Below, in pieces: positions 8,148 through 16,968 of a DNA stretch of 64,000 bases (position 1 is its first letter; each line of letters opens with the position of its first letter). Source of the stretch: Anaerolineales bacterium UBA6055 (GTDB lineage Bacteria > Chloroflexota > Anaerolineae > Aggregatilineales > Phototrophicaceae); the NCBI GenBank assembly GCA_002428985.1, contig DIYL01000005.1, positions 1 to 64,000 of the forward strand, given 5' to 3'. The translations under genes and the position numbers were made by a program. The notes beneath the pieces are model-generated. The model worked only from the letters and a program-made list of their open reading frames with translations, was not told the origin of the DNA and searched no databases.

Positions 8148-10556
8148 GTGTCTCAACATAATCGTAATACCCTCTACCAACTCACTGACCGTGAATTTGA
8201 AGTTCTGAAGTTAATGACAGACGCATTGACCAACCGTGAAATCGCTGATGTTTTAGCTGTTAGTGTTGAAACGGTGCGGATGCATGCCAAGAATATTTAT
8301 GCCAAACTGGGTGTGTCTGGACGGCAAAAAGCAAGCCTTAAAGCGGTTGAATTGGGTCTAATCGAACCTAAACCGGATGCCATAGCACCTGCTACTCATA
8401 ATTTACCAACATCAACAACACCGTTTATTGGTCGCATCAATGAATTGCAAGAGATTGATCGCATTATGCAACAGGGTGCAAGATTGATCACGATTTTGGG
8501 TGCTGGTGGTATGGGGAAAACGCGATTGGCGGTGGCGTATGGAGAGCAGGTACTAACTCATTACAAAGATGGTGTGTATTTTGTCCCTTTGGATGCGGTG
8601 GCAACTGTTGACGGGATTATCTTGCAAATTGTTGAGCGTCTTCAAATTCAGGTTTCTGGCAAATCGGATCATAAGCAACATTTACTCGATTATCTTTCAA
8701 ATAAAGCGTTATTACTTATTATCGACAATTGGGAGCACCTGTTAGATGGGGCAACTTTGATAACAGATTTACTGTCGTTTGCCCCGCATATTACGGTGAT
8801 TGCTACATCGCGTGAACGGTTGCGACTGGCTGGTGAGACTGTTTATCGGCTGGGTGGGTTGTCGATTCCAGACATGTCTCAGTCTGATAGTATGCAACAT
8901 TCTGATGCTGTACAACTTATTGAAGCCACCGCGCAACAGGTTGTGGTTGGTTGGACAGTTACTGATGAGAACCTAGATGACGTGTATGCGCTGTGTCAGT
9001 TAACTGAGGGGATGCCTTTAGGTATTATTCTCGCAATGAGTTGGCTAGACGCATATCCGCTGTCGAAAATTATCAAAGAAATCCAGAATAATCTCGACTT
9101 TTTGCAGGCTGATTTAGATGACATGCCTCGACGGCATCGCAGTATACAGGCTGTATTTGAATGGACATGGCAACTGCTGACAGCAGAAGAACAAGCTGTA
9201 TTTATGAAGTTGTCGGTGTTTCGTAATGGATGCACATTAAATGCGGTTGAGCAAGTTATCGGTGCAACCCCTCTCAATCTACAAGCGCTCATCAATAAAG
9301 GCTTGGTCTATCGTTATTCGACTGGACGATATTATCTACATGCATTATTGCGGCAATTTGCAGATCAAAAGTTATCAAAGAATGCACCCGTAGAACAGGA
9401 TACCCATAATCGTCACGCGGCATATTATACAGGAGTTGCTGAAGATATTCTGTGTGACCGGATTGTAACGGAATCTGCGGATGTTGAATTAGAGAACCTA
9501 GCTATCGCATGGTGTTGGATGGTTGATACATTAAATATCGACATGCTATGGGGAAATTGCCATGTTTACGGCATGGTTGCCTATCAGCTGGGACGTTATT
9601 CCGACATGAAATGGCTCTTCGATTATGCACTGGAGACTAAGCCAGAAATCGAACGTCTGTATCCCAAATTATTTGGGTGTTTATCTTTTACCAGTTATCT
9701 GGTTCATCAATACTTGCGCCATCATGAAAAAGCAACAGCACTATACGGACAAGGGCAGGCTCTGTTTGATATAAATAGATTAGGCGACGCTCGGTTTGAA
9801 GTTGTTTATGCCCATTTATTATGTGTGCTCGCTTTACGTATGACAGCATACGAGGAAAGTCGTACGTTGTTAGTTGATGTGATTGCCGCGTTAGAGTCTT
9901 TAAATCGTGATAATGACCCTGTGTATCAAACGATGTTAGCATATGCCTATGCACAACATGGTCATCTCAATACGTTGACTCCGGAATATACAGAACATGC
10001 TCAGAAAATAAAGCAATTTACATTGAAAGCATTACAGTTAGCACAGAATTTACAACATAAAACGCTCACCGCGAGGATTATGTCGAATCTCGGCAATCAA
10101 GAATTTATATTAGGCAATTACGAGCAAGCATCATCTTATTTCCAGCAAGCCGACCAGACCTATCAACAGCTCACAGTGCGGTATGCTCATGGTGTCTCTT
10201 TACAACAAGCGGGTGTAAATGCTTTCGTTAAAGAAGATTATGATAACGCACGCCGTTATTTGGTTCGATCTCTCAATATTCATTCCGACTTAGGCCCGAA
10301 TCGTGCAGTGGTGTCAATTGCTTGTGTGATTGCTCGTTGGAAGTATTTAGACGATGATGTTTTTGGGGGGATTAAATTACTGGCATATGTTCGCAATCAT
10401 GTTGTATCCCCATATGTAACACTATTATTGGATATAGTATGGGGTGATTATGAAATTCCGCAGGATAATCCGGAGATACAACGCGCGATGACTTGTGGTG
10501 ACCTGATGTCGTATGATGCACTGATATATGACTTGTATGCGTGGCTTGAAGATTAA
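8148..10556 (+). CDS. HTH-STAND regulator, paralogue of the preceding gene
   Basis: 802 residues, GTG start, again without an obvious Shine-Dalgarno site. Domain order equals that of its neighbour: N-terminal LuxR HTH (LTDREFEVLKLMTDALTNRE, recognition helix SVETVRMHAKNIYAKL), NB-ARC ATPase with P-loop GAGGMGKT, Walker B LLIIDNWEH, ATSRERL and GMPLGIIL, then a long TPR-like helical region. HTH and ATPase are closely similar between the two proteins, while the C-terminal sensor halves have drifted more, which suggests recognition of different signals with a shared output. The 86-nt gap and separate upstream repeat suggest it has its own promoter, though read-through from the first gene is possible. 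Confidence 0.88.
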   Translation: MSQHNRNTLYQLTDREFEVLKLMTDALTNREIADVLAVSVETVRMHAKNIYAKLGVSGRQKASLKAVELGLIEPKPDAIAPATHNLPTSTTPFIGRINELQEIDRIMQQGARLITILGAGGMGKTRLAVAYGEQVLTHYKDGVYFVPLDAVATVDGIILQIVERLQIQVSGKSDHKQHLLDYLSNKALLLIIDNWEHLLDGATLITDLLSFAPHITVIATSRERLRLAGETVYRLGGLSIPDMSQSDSMQHSDAVQLIEATAQQVVVGWTVTDENLDDVYALCQLTEGMPLGIILAMSWLDAYPLSKIIKEIQNNLDFLQADLDDMPRRHRSIQAVFEWTWQLLTAEEQAVFMKLSVFRNGCTLNAVEQVIGATPLNLQALINKGLVYRYSTGRYYLHALLRQFADQKLSKNAPVEQDTHNRHAAYYTGVAEDILCDRIVTESADVELENLAIAWCWMVDTLNIDMLWGNCHVYGMVAYQLGRYSDMKWLFDYALETKPEIERLYPKLFGCLSFTSYLVHQYLRHHEKATALYGQGQALFDINRLGDARFEVVYAHLLCVLALRMTAYEESRTLLVDVIAALESLNRDNDPVYQTMLAYAYAQHGHLNTLTPEYTEHAQKIKQFTLKALQLAQNLQHKTLTARIMSNLGNQEFILGNYEQASSYFQQADQTYQQLTVRYAHGVSLQQAGVNAFVKEDYDNARRYLVRSLNIHSDLGPNRAVVSIACVIARWKYLDDDVFGGIKLLAYVRNHVVSPYVTLLLDIVWGDYEIPQDNPEIQRAMTCGDLMSYDALIYDLYAWLED

Positions 10557-10565
10557 TGAATTAAA

Positions 10566-10595
10566 AAAGCCCACTATTAGACGATAATGGGCTTT
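10566..10595. terminator. Bidirectional rho-independent terminator
   Basis: Stem AAAGCCCA / TGGGCTTT with further partial pairing in the loop, preceded by an A-run and ending in TTT. It separates the convergent HTH-STAND and MFS transporter genes. Confidence 0.75.
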
Positions 10596-10629
10596 GTAAA
10601 GGTGAGCGATGCTCCCATATTGAGATATG

Positions 10630-11817
10630 TTAAGCAGTTTGAGGTATAGTCACTGATTGTTCAAACCAACGTTGGGCTGCAATGACGATAATCGCTGCAA
10701 TGACACACATGATGCCACAAAGTGCAAAGAAGGCTTGTGCGCCGAGATTGTCGAACACCCAACCAAATCCAGATCCTGTCAGCAAAATCGCGATGCTTGG
10801 AACCGTGACTTGTAAAATTGCTTGGTTGGTTGCTACATTACGCGGGTCACTTGCTTCTGAGACCACCATGAATGACGAGAGGTGAAGTGATGGCCAAATC
10901 ACACCACGGAATAGGAATAATAGGAAGAGTACGAATAAACTTTGTGTTGTGCCTAGCAAGAACATAAAGACTGCCATCCCTAACATGCCAACAATATATA
11001 CCCAGCGTGCGGGGAATTTGGGCATGATTTTGTCCATTAAGACAAAAAATGGAATTTCTAAACCTGCTAGTAACGCTGCCCATAAGCCGATGTCTGCGGT
11101 TGAGATGTTAAGGTCTTGACTTAGAAAGATAAAGATAAAAGCGAATTGGTTACGTAAACCCATCATGACAAAAAATTGGCTAGCGACTAATGCATAAAAT
11201 GCTGGATTACGCTTGGCGAGTGGTGCATCGTCATTTTTCGGTTTGGCTTTGGGCTTTGGTGGGAAGATTGTAGACATCTGGATACTGAATACTGAAAAGA
11301 TGGCTCCAACCCAAAAGATGAGTGAAAATCCGCCGATTGTAAATAGTTGTCCGGCAAGTAGACTTGCTGATGCAAAACCAAGTGCTGCAAATGATCGAAT
11401 TTGACCCAGTAAATCTTTGGCGCGGTCGCCGAGTTTGGTCATCGTCAACTGCATCCCTAATGTCATGCTGGGGCTCACAGTGACTTCAAACAATAACATG
11501 GCGAAAATCAATAACAACTCAATACGAGTTGTCGCAAAAATAGTGAGTGCAACCGTCACACCGAACAAATAACTCATATATAGCCGACGATGTAACATCA
11601 ATTTATCTGCGAGACGATTAAGCAATGGGGTGAGCACCAGTGCAAGGACTGATCCGACACTAAGCAATGTACCGATGGCTGTTCCACTGAATCCAGCTTC
11701 GGAGAGATACAAATTAATAAACGGCGCGACTGTCCCGATGGCTGCTAAAGTGAGAAATTGCAGGGCAATGAGGCGCATGGACGATGAATGTTGACGGATT
11801 GCAACAAGTTTTGCCAT
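10630..11817 (-). CDS. Major facilitator superfamily transporter
   Basis: 395 residues with about 12 hydrophobic helices in two halves of six, joined by a basic cytoplasmic loop near residue 190 (PPKPKAKPKNDD). The loop between helices 2 and 3 reads NRLADKLMLHRR, a form of the MFS signature GxLaDrxgrR. It would act in the cytoplasmic membrane as a secondary transporter; the substrate cannot be inferred. The ATG at 11817 is preceded by TAGGATCG about 12 nt upstream. The gene stands alone, with a terminator beyond its stop and a 196-nt gap to the DinB-like gene. Confidence 0.85.
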   Translation of the reverse strand: MAKLVAIRQHSSSMRLIALQFLTLAAIGTVAPFINLYLSEAGFSGTAIGTLLSVGSVLALVLTPLLNRLADKLMLHRRLYMSYLFGVTVALTIFATTRIELLLIFAMLLFEVTVSPSMTLGMQLTMTKLGDRAKDLLGQIRSFAALGFASASLLAGQLFTIGGFSLIFWVGAIFSVFSIQMSTIFPPKPKAKPKNDDAPLAKRNPAFYALVASQFFVMMGLRNQFAFIFIFLSQDLNISTADIGLWAALLAGLEIPFFVLMDKIMPKFPARWVYIVGMLGMAVFMFLLGTTQSLFVLFLLFLFRGVIWPSLHLSSFMVVSEASDPRNVATNQAILQVTVPSIAILLTGSGFGWVFDNLGAQAFFALCGIMCVIAAIIVIAAQRWFEQSVTIPQTA

Positions 11818-11954
11818 TGGCTATTTACGATCCTATTTAGTTAACGCGAACAAGCTGTCATTATAGATCATTGTAGTGCATAAGCTAGGTTTTCAATGTT
11901 TAAGATTTCGTAAAAAGATTTTTTTAAAGGAGTGAGGATTTAGAGGGATATTCC

Positions 11955-11984
11955 AATAGGGAAGTGGACTTTTTCTTCCCTATT
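11955..11984 (-). terminator. Hairpin downstream of the DinB-like gene
   Basis: Perfect 10-bp stem AATAGGGAAG / CTTCCCTATT with a 10-nt loop, 29 nt past the stop at 12014. There is no tight U-run directly after it on the minus strand (a T-rich stretch follows some 20 nt on), so terminator function is likely but not certain. Confidence 0.5.
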
Positions 11985-12013
11985 ATTGTGTGTCAATGTC
12001 TCATTTGATATAG

Positions 12014-12544
12014 CTATGATGATGTTGTTTCGGTCTTTTTCATAGCACGGTCACGCATGAAGTAGTACAAGCCCATCTCGCACGTATCGCCACCAAGTTG
12101 ATGAATGAGTGCCAGAATTTGGGAGCGGTGGTTGGTGGTATGGTTCTCGTAGACTGTTAACCATTCTGCACGACTACCTGCAACGAATAGGGTCTCCGAT
12201 TCTTGAAAGCCAATTTCGCCATTGAGATCATCTTCACTCGCGTTTTCAAGCCAAGCATGAACGGCTTGGTCGATTTCTTGCCACTTTGTCCAGATTTTCT
12301 CGCGGGTGTCATGGGTTTCTTTGGTTGGATATTCAGAACGGTCGGTGGTCGCTATGGTGCCGTCGAGTATTTTTAGCGTGAAATAATCGGTTGACATTAG
12401 ATGAAAGACTTGCTCGAAGACTGAACCAACTGAATAGTCATGCTCTTGTTTAAACTGTTCATCGCTGAGTTTTTGGACACAATTCCACACTTGTTGGTTC
12501 GCCCACGAATTATAGTCAACGATGGTTTTGAGTAGGTGCTTCAT
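12014..12544 (-). CDS. DinB/YfiT-like four-helix metalloprotein
   Basis: 176 residues. It begins with a helix MKHLLKTIVDYNSWANQQVW, characteristic of the DinB superfamily, where the first helix contains xxxNxWaNxxl. The family's metal-binding histidines are plausibly His48 (VFHLMSTDY) and the pair in ENHTTNHRSQI (HxxxH). DinB-like proteins bind a divalent metal; some are thiol-dependent S-transferases, and most are uncharacterised and stress-linked. AAGGAGAT lies 7 nt before the ATG. Monocistronic; divergent from the deoxyribosyltransferase-like gene. Confidence 0.8.
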   Translation of the reverse strand: MKHLLKTIVDYNSWANQQVWNCVQKLSDEQFKQEHDYSVGSVFEQVFHLMSTDYFTLKILDGTIATTDRSEYPTKETHDTREKIWTKWQEIDQAVHAWLENASEDDLNGEIGFQESETLFVAGSRAEWLTVYENHTTNHRSQILALIHQLGGDTCEMGLYYFMRDRAMKKTETTSS

Positions 12545-12727
12545 TTATGAAATCTCCTTGTCTAATAGTGGTATGGCTAGTCTAATCCTTGCCGTAACGT
12601 GAATGTCAAGATTGTGGTGATAATCTGGTTGTGTGAAATGGTGCTGGGGATAGGATTTTCCTTGCGATATTATCTAAAATGTGTGATAACTAAGGCATAC
12701 CTATCAACCATTAAGGTAGCCAATCTT

Positions 12728-13588
12728 ATGCCAGAACGCCTTGCACCTCTTAGTAAATTTGTTGACATTAGCACACAACGTGGCATGATCGCGCTCTTAT
12801 GGATCATTCGCCAAGCTGGAACAATATCTTATCCGGAATTGTATCAAGAAGTGTTTGGCCAACCTGCGGCGAGCCAAGATGATGCGTTTAAGACAAATGC
12901 AGTGAACATCCAACAGGTTTTTATGTTCCATAATGTACTCATGCAGATGTTCCAAAATAATGTTATTGAGACAACCCACCCATTGCCGACAAATAGTATT
13001 ATTGATCTATTCCAGCCACAGGTACTCAGTGAAGATGGAATACCGATTAAGATGCGGGTAGCGGCACATATGAGCTTCATCCAGCATATCTTCGATATTA
13101 GTTTGACAGAAATCGTATTACGGGGACAACCCATCAAATCACATCCAATTTTTGGGGATCCGATTGATTCATTTGAAATTGAATGGTCGGATGTGTTTGT
13201 GATTATGCCATTTCGGGATGAGTTACGCGATGTGTATGATAAGGCGATTAAACCTGCTGTCATTGATTCGAATTTGACGGTGCGACGGGGTGATGATTTC
13301 TTTTCTGATCAACGTATCATGGATGAGGTGTGGTCAGCGATTTATCATTCAAAATTGTGTATCGTCGAATGTACTCGATTGAATCCGAATGTGTTTTATG
13401 AATTGGGGATTGCCCATACATTAGGTCGTCAGACGATTATGATTGCTCATGAGACAGTAGACATTCCATTTGATATTCGTGACCGACGCTGTGTATTGTA
13501 TCAAAACGGGGAAGCGGGACTCCAAGCGTTGCGCGAAACGTTGCGCAAATCAATTGAAGCAGAACTGACATCGAATGATGGCGATTGA
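12728..13588 (+). CDS. Nucleoside 2-deoxyribosyltransferase/TIR-like fold protein, copy 1
   Basis: 286 residues from the ATG at 12728. An open frame extends upstream to a GTG at 12599, but the paralogue at 13734 aligns from Met44 of that longer frame, the extra residues look random, and AAGGT sits 8-10 nt before 12728, so I chose the shorter form. The N-terminal ~110 residues are helical (IRQAGTISYPELYQEVFGQ resembles a winged helix). The C-terminal ~130 residues contain VFVIMPFRDELRDVYDKAI, RRGDDFFSDQRIMDEVW and NPNVFYELGIAHTLGRQTI. This pattern is shared with the deoxyribosyltransferase/TIR-like superfamily, where the Glu of the FYELG motif matches the catalytic nucleophile that attacks N-glycosidic bonds. 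Hydrolysis of a nucleotide such as NAD is therefore possible. Followed by its paralogue 145 nt on. Confidence 0.75.
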   Translation: MPERLAPLSKFVDISTQRGMIALLWIIRQAGTISYPELYQEVFGQPAASQDDAFKTNAVNIQQVFMFHNVLMQMFQNNVIETTHPLPTNSIIDLFQPQVLSEDGIPIKMRVAAHMSFIQHIFDISLTEIVLRGQPIKSHPIFGDPIDSFEIEWSDVFVIMPFRDELRDVYDKAIKPAVIDSNLTVRRGDDFFSDQRIMDEVWSAIYHSKLCIVECTRLNPNVFYELGIAHTLGRQTIMIAHETVDIPFDIRDRRCVLYQNGEAGLQALRETLRKSIEAELTSNDGD

Positions 13589-13733
13589 CATAGCCTATGT
13601 TGTCCTCGATTCTATGCCATAATACAGATATGGTTATTTTACCATCTGAGGAAAACTAGAATCGTGTGGGTGTGCTACCAGACACAGCCCTGTAATTCTT
13701 GAAAATTACTGTCAAAGCAGTCAGGAAATATTC

Positions 13734-14603
13734 ATGTCTAATGAACAACCATTAGTAGAACGTGTTGACCTGCGTACACCTGAAGGTGTTGTCGCGATTT
13801 TGTACACCATCCGCCAAGCAGGCAAGATTACTTACCCCGCTTTATATGAGCAGATTTTTGGACAGGCGATTGACCAATCCGAACGGAACTTTCGTACAAC
13901 CAAACTGAGTATGCAACAAATCTTCGCTTTTCATAATGCTTTGCTTGAATTGTATCGGAACAAGTTTATTGAACCGACTAAACCTATCGAAACCGATGAT
14001 GTCCTGCGCGTCTTCCAGAGTGTGAATCCTGCGACGGAAGGTGGGGCAATCGAGTTACAGGTATCGTCAACCTTGCCTTATATGCAATATCTCTTCAACG
14101 TCAGCTTGAGCCAGATTGTTGAACGGGGTAGACCCTTACAGGTGTTTCCAGCATTTGGCGATCCAATCGCTTTTGATGATAAACGCTGGGGTGATGTGTT
14201 TGTGATTATGCCATTCCGCGAAGACTTAAAAAATGTTTATGATGATGCTATTAAACCTGCGGTTGAAACGAGTAATATGACGGCTCGTCGTGGGGATGAC
14301 TTTTACTCTGACGAGCGGATTATGGATGAAGTTTGGACTGCGGTTTATCGGTGTAAGTTGTGTATCGCAGATTGCACGGGTGCAAATGCGAATGTCTTTT
14401 ACGAACTCGGCATCGCTCATACGCTCGGTAAAGCATCGATTTTAATCACCAGCTCCCTCGACGATATTCCCTTTGATGTGCGTGACCGTCGAATAATCCC
14501 ATATACCAATACGGAAGAGGGATTGATCGCATTACGTGAAACACTAGAAAAGACAATTGCCTCAGAAATGATCGAACACTACGGTGAGGATGAGGGCGAA
14601 TAG
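13734..14603 (+). CDS. Nucleoside 2-deoxyribosyltransferase/TIR-like fold protein, copy 2
   Basis: 289 residues; CAGGAAA about 9 nt before the ATG. It has the same two-part build as copy 1: an N-terminal helical domain (YTIRQAGKITYPALYEQIFG) and a C-terminal Rossmannoid domain with VFVIMPFREDLKNVYDDAI, ARRGDDFYSDERIMDEVW, CIADCTGANANVFYELG and IAHTLGKASILI. This copy keeps the usual Asp (IADCT) where copy 1 has Glu (IVECT). The Glu in FYELG is the likely catalytic residue by analogy with deoxyribosyltransferases. It is followed 3 nt after its stop by a small membrane protein, so the two are almost certainly co-transcribed. Confidence 0.78.
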   Translation: MSNEQPLVERVDLRTPEGVVAILYTIRQAGKITYPALYEQIFGQAIDQSERNFRTTKLSMQQIFAFHNALLELYRNKFIEPTKPIETDDVLRVFQSVNPATEGGAIELQVSSTLPYMQYLFNVSLSQIVERGRPLQVFPAFGDPIAFDDKRWGDVFVIMPFREDLKNVYDDAIKPAVETSNMTARRGDDFYSDERIMDEVWTAVYRCKLCIADCTGANANVFYELGIAHTLGKASILITSSLDDIPFDVRDRRIIPYTNTEEGLIALRETLEKTIASEMIEHYGEDEGE

Positions 14604-14606
14604 GGG

Positions 14607-15131
14607 ATGACCCGCAAGAAAAAGAAGAATAACCCTAACCGATGGTACATACGAGTTTTATTGGGTGTGTTGATAGTTGCTTGTGTGATACTTATCGGTG
14701 CCGTCGTGATGTTTAACGCCTTGTTTGATCACGAATTCATGGCTAATTATTTATTAATCAACTATAAAGGTGATGAAGCTACCACTGCTATTGAACTTGC
14801 GCTGGGGACGACAATCCCAGATTCTGCTACAAATTTATATTACTATGATTCTGTATGGCAAGATTACTTCATGCGAATACGAGTGGGCTTGCCAGCAGAT
14901 GAAGTGCAGGATTTCCTCAATTCTGTTACTGTTGAATGCCTTCAACAACCCTTGCAAGATAATATAACACCGCCGTACTCAATCGCGGCTCAAGAAGAGT
15001 GGTGGCTTTCATCTAACACGACATCTTACGTTGGTATCTCGCAATGTGGTAATAATCCTTATTGGTCGTTGGTGATTGACCAATCTGACCCCGATGTATG
15101 GATACTCTATATTTTATCGTTTTCCACCTAA
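14607..15131 (+). CDS. Small single-pass membrane protein, unknown function
   Basis: 174 residues that I do not recognise. A very basic start (TRKKKKNNPNRWYIR) precedes one transmembrane helix at about residues 14-35 (VLLGVLIVACVILIGAVVMF), so the bulk should lie outside the membrane. The outer part is mixed alpha/beta with two Cys (CLQQP, QCGNN) that could form a disulfide. The ATG lies 3 nt after the stop of the TIR-like gene, which suggests a shared mRNA and perhaps a shared function. Confidence 0.65.
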   Translation: MTRKKKKNNPNRWYIRVLLGVLIVACVILIGAVVMFNALFDHEFMANYLLINYKGDEATTAIELALGTTIPDSATNLYYYDSVWQDYFMRIRVGLPADEVQDFLNSVTVECLQQPLQDNITPPYSIAAQEEWWLSSNTTSYVGISQCGNNPYWSLVIDQSDPDVWILYILSFST

Positions 15132-15230
15132 ATTAATGCTTACCTTTAAATGATTGCATATGAATTGGTGCAGGTGTATGGTTGTCACCTTAAATTATAC
15201 GAACTTATAATCCCTCGGTAGTCGTATCTA

Positions 15231-15239
15231 TGCTATAAT
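15231..15239 (+). promoter_or_regulatory. Extended -10 promoter of radA
   Basis: TGCTATAAT is a perfect extended -10 element (TGnTATAAT), 36 nt before the radA start. There is no good -35 match, which extended -10 promoters do not need. Confidence 0.6.
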
Positions 15240-15240
15240 C

Positions 15241-15252
15241 GAACAGTTGTTC
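15241..15252. promoter_or_regulatory. LexA-like SOS box in the radA promoter
   Basis: GAACAGTTGTTC fits the GAAC-N4-GTTC core of the Gram-positive-type LexA (DinR) operator, with a preceding C and a following C. It begins 1 nt after the -10 element, where a repressor would block transcription start. radA is a recombination-repair gene, so SOS control is reasonable. No lexA gene is in the window. Confidence 0.5.
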
Positions 15253-15274
15253 CGATTATTGAGATGTAAAGTTC

Positions 15275-16654
15275 ATGGCAAAAAAACGTACATTATATAT
15301 CTGTTCAAACTGTGGCAAGCAGAGTCCTGGTTACTTTGGACGTTGCCCGAAATGTGGTCAGTTTGACACGATGAAAGAGCATATCGAAGAAAAGAAAGCT
15401 CCTGCCAAGCAAAATCGTCAACCCGTTGGTACATCACGGGCGCAACCGCAACGCCTCCCTGACATAAGTAAAACCGAAGAAGTACGGATGGCTGTTCCGA
15501 TTGAGGAATTTAGTCGGGTATTGGGTGGTGGACTTGTCCCCGGTAGTATTGTCTTGTTGGGTGGTGAGCCCGGTGTTGGTAAATCAACCTTAGTGATTGA
15601 ATTATCTGCATTACTAGCGAATGCGATTGGACCCGTTTTGTATGTCAGCGGTGAGGAAAGTGCGCGTCAAATCAAGATGCGGGCAGACCGACTCGGCTTA
15701 GATGCACCGGATTTGTATTTGTTGACCGAAACGAATCTCGGTAATATTTTTGATCAGATTCATGAAGTTGATCCGGCACTCGTGATTATTGACTCAATCC
15801 AGACGACATACGCCGAAGAACTGAACTCATCACCGGGGCTTGTTTCACAGGTGCGTGAATGTGCGACCCGTCTGCAAACCTTAGCAAAATCGACGGGGCG
15901 TAGTGTCTTGATGATTGGGCATGTCACTAAAGATGGGAGTATTGCGGGGCCGCGTGTGTTAGAGCATATTGTGGATACTGTGTTGTACTTAGAAGGTGAT
16001 CCTTTCCAACAATATCGGCTTTTACGCAGTGTAAAAAATCGTTTTGGTGCTACTAGTGAAGTTGGTGTATTCGAAATGCGTGGACAGGGTATGGTACAAG
16101 TGCCGAATCCATCCGAGGCATTTTTAGAAGAGCGTGTCATCAATGCGTCAGGTTCTGCGATTGCCATTACTATGGAAGGAACGCGCCCTCTCCTCGTAGA
16201 ATTACAGGCATTAACAAGCCCAACAGCCTTTGGGAATGCGCGTCGTACGCCAAATGGTGTGGACATCAATCGTCTGTTATTGATTAGCGCGGTACTGACA
16301 AAACGGATGGGGCTTAAGTTGTGGGAGCACGACATTTTTGTGAATGTCATTGGTGGGATGAAAATTAATGAACCTGCATCGGATTTGGCGATGGCAGTAG
16401 CGATTGCCTCTAGTTATTATGACCGTCCAGTACCTGCAGATCTTGCAATCGTAGGGGAAGTTGGCTTAAGTGGCGAAGTTCGGCGTGTCGGTCAATTGGG
16501 TGCACGTTTGAACGAAGCACAAAAAATTGGCTTTAAACGTGCGTTGATTCCGAAGATGCGCAAAGGTACAGAAGATATCCCAAAAGGAATCGATTTGATT
16601 CAAGTGCGTAATGTCGGGGATGCTTTGCGACAAATTTTGCCACCAGATAAATAG
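15275..16654 (+). CDS. radA: DNA repair ATPase RadA/Sms
   Basis: 459 residues, standard length. N-terminal zinc finger with Cys10, Cys13, Cys24 and Cys27 (CSNCGKQSPGYFGRCPKCG), RecA-like ATPase with Walker A GGEPGVGKST (97-105), Walker B LVIIDSIQT, the RadA-specific KNRFG motif (VKNRFGATSEVGVF) and a C-terminal Lon-like domain (MKINEPASDLAMAVAIASS and IVGEVGLSGEVRRVGQL). RadA is a hexameric helicase that drives branch migration and helps process recombination intermediates with RecA. The promoter carries a LexA-like box, so damage induction is likely. A terminator follows; it is probably monocistronic. Confidence 0.97.
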   Translation: MAKKRTLYICSNCGKQSPGYFGRCPKCGQFDTMKEHIEEKKAPAKQNRQPVGTSRAQPQRLPDISKTEEVRMAVPIEEFSRVLGGGLVPGSIVLLGGEPGVGKSTLVIELSALLANAIGPVLYVSGEESARQIKMRADRLGLDAPDLYLLTETNLGNIFDQIHEVDPALVIIDSIQTTYAEELNSSPGLVSQVRECATRLQTLAKSTGRSVLMIGHVTKDGSIAGPRVLEHIVDTVLYLEGDPFQQYRLLRSVKNRFGATSEVGVFEMRGQGMVQVPNPSEAFLEERVINASGSAIAITMEGTRPLLVELQALTSPTAFGNARRTPNGVDINRLLLISAVLTKRMGLKLWEHDIFVNVIGGMKINEPASDLAMAVAIASSYYDRPVPADLAIVGEVGLSGEVRRVGQLGARLNEAQKIGFKRALIPKMRKGTEDIPKGIDLIQVRNVGDALRQILPPDK

Positions 16655-16668
16655 GCTAGTTTAGTGAC

Positions 16669-16700
16669 AGGCATTGTTAGACTAAAAATTGACAATGCCT
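16669..16700 (+). terminator. Rho-independent terminator of radA
   Basis: Stem AGGCATTGT / ACAATGCCT (9 bp, 14-nt loop) followed by TTAAACTTTTT, 15 nt after the radA stop. Confidence 0.75.
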
Positions 16701-16887
16701 TTAAACTTTTTAGGCTCAGTATAAATGTAATATGCTTAGAGTTTTATCTATGATGTCTTGTGTTTAAGCTAACCCCTCTACCTTAAATGTGTAGTAAACC
16801 CATTCATTTATTGTTTATCTAATCGCTAGCTTACGAGACCAATAATATATTCTTTAAATAAATAATATTTGGCTGGAGTTATAAACT

Positions 16888-16916
16888 TTTACTATAAATA
16901 TGATATTTGATACAAT
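16888..16916 (+). promoter_or_regulatory. Candidate sigma-70 promoter of methyltransferase
   Basis: TTTACT and TACAAT separated by 17 nt, about 50 nt before the ATG at 16969. The -35 box matches consensus at 4 of 6 and the -10 at 5 of 6; the AT-rich setting makes chance matches easy. Confidence 0.4.
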
Positions 16917-16968
16917 TAGATAAATCCTTGTTCCCAACTGAAAATCCTAAACAATAAGGAAGTGCAGT

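Larger units (their letters stand above)
16655..16968. other. Intergenic region, radA to methyltransferase
   Basis: 314 nt without a gene. The left part holds the radA terminator, the right part a candidate promoter; the middle is very AT-rich and shows no open frame with a ribosome site, no RNA gene and no repeat that I can recognise. Confidence 0.6.

Noticed and set aside
12599..12727. 43-residue N-terminal extension of the first TIR-like protein
   Set aside because: The paralogue lacks it, the start would be GTG without a ribosome site, and the alignment begins at the ATG at 12728.
16701..16968. AT-rich stretch as a replication origin
   Set aside because: No cluster of DnaA-box sequences was seen and dnaA/dnaN are not nearby; ordinary AT-rich promoter DNA is enough explanation.
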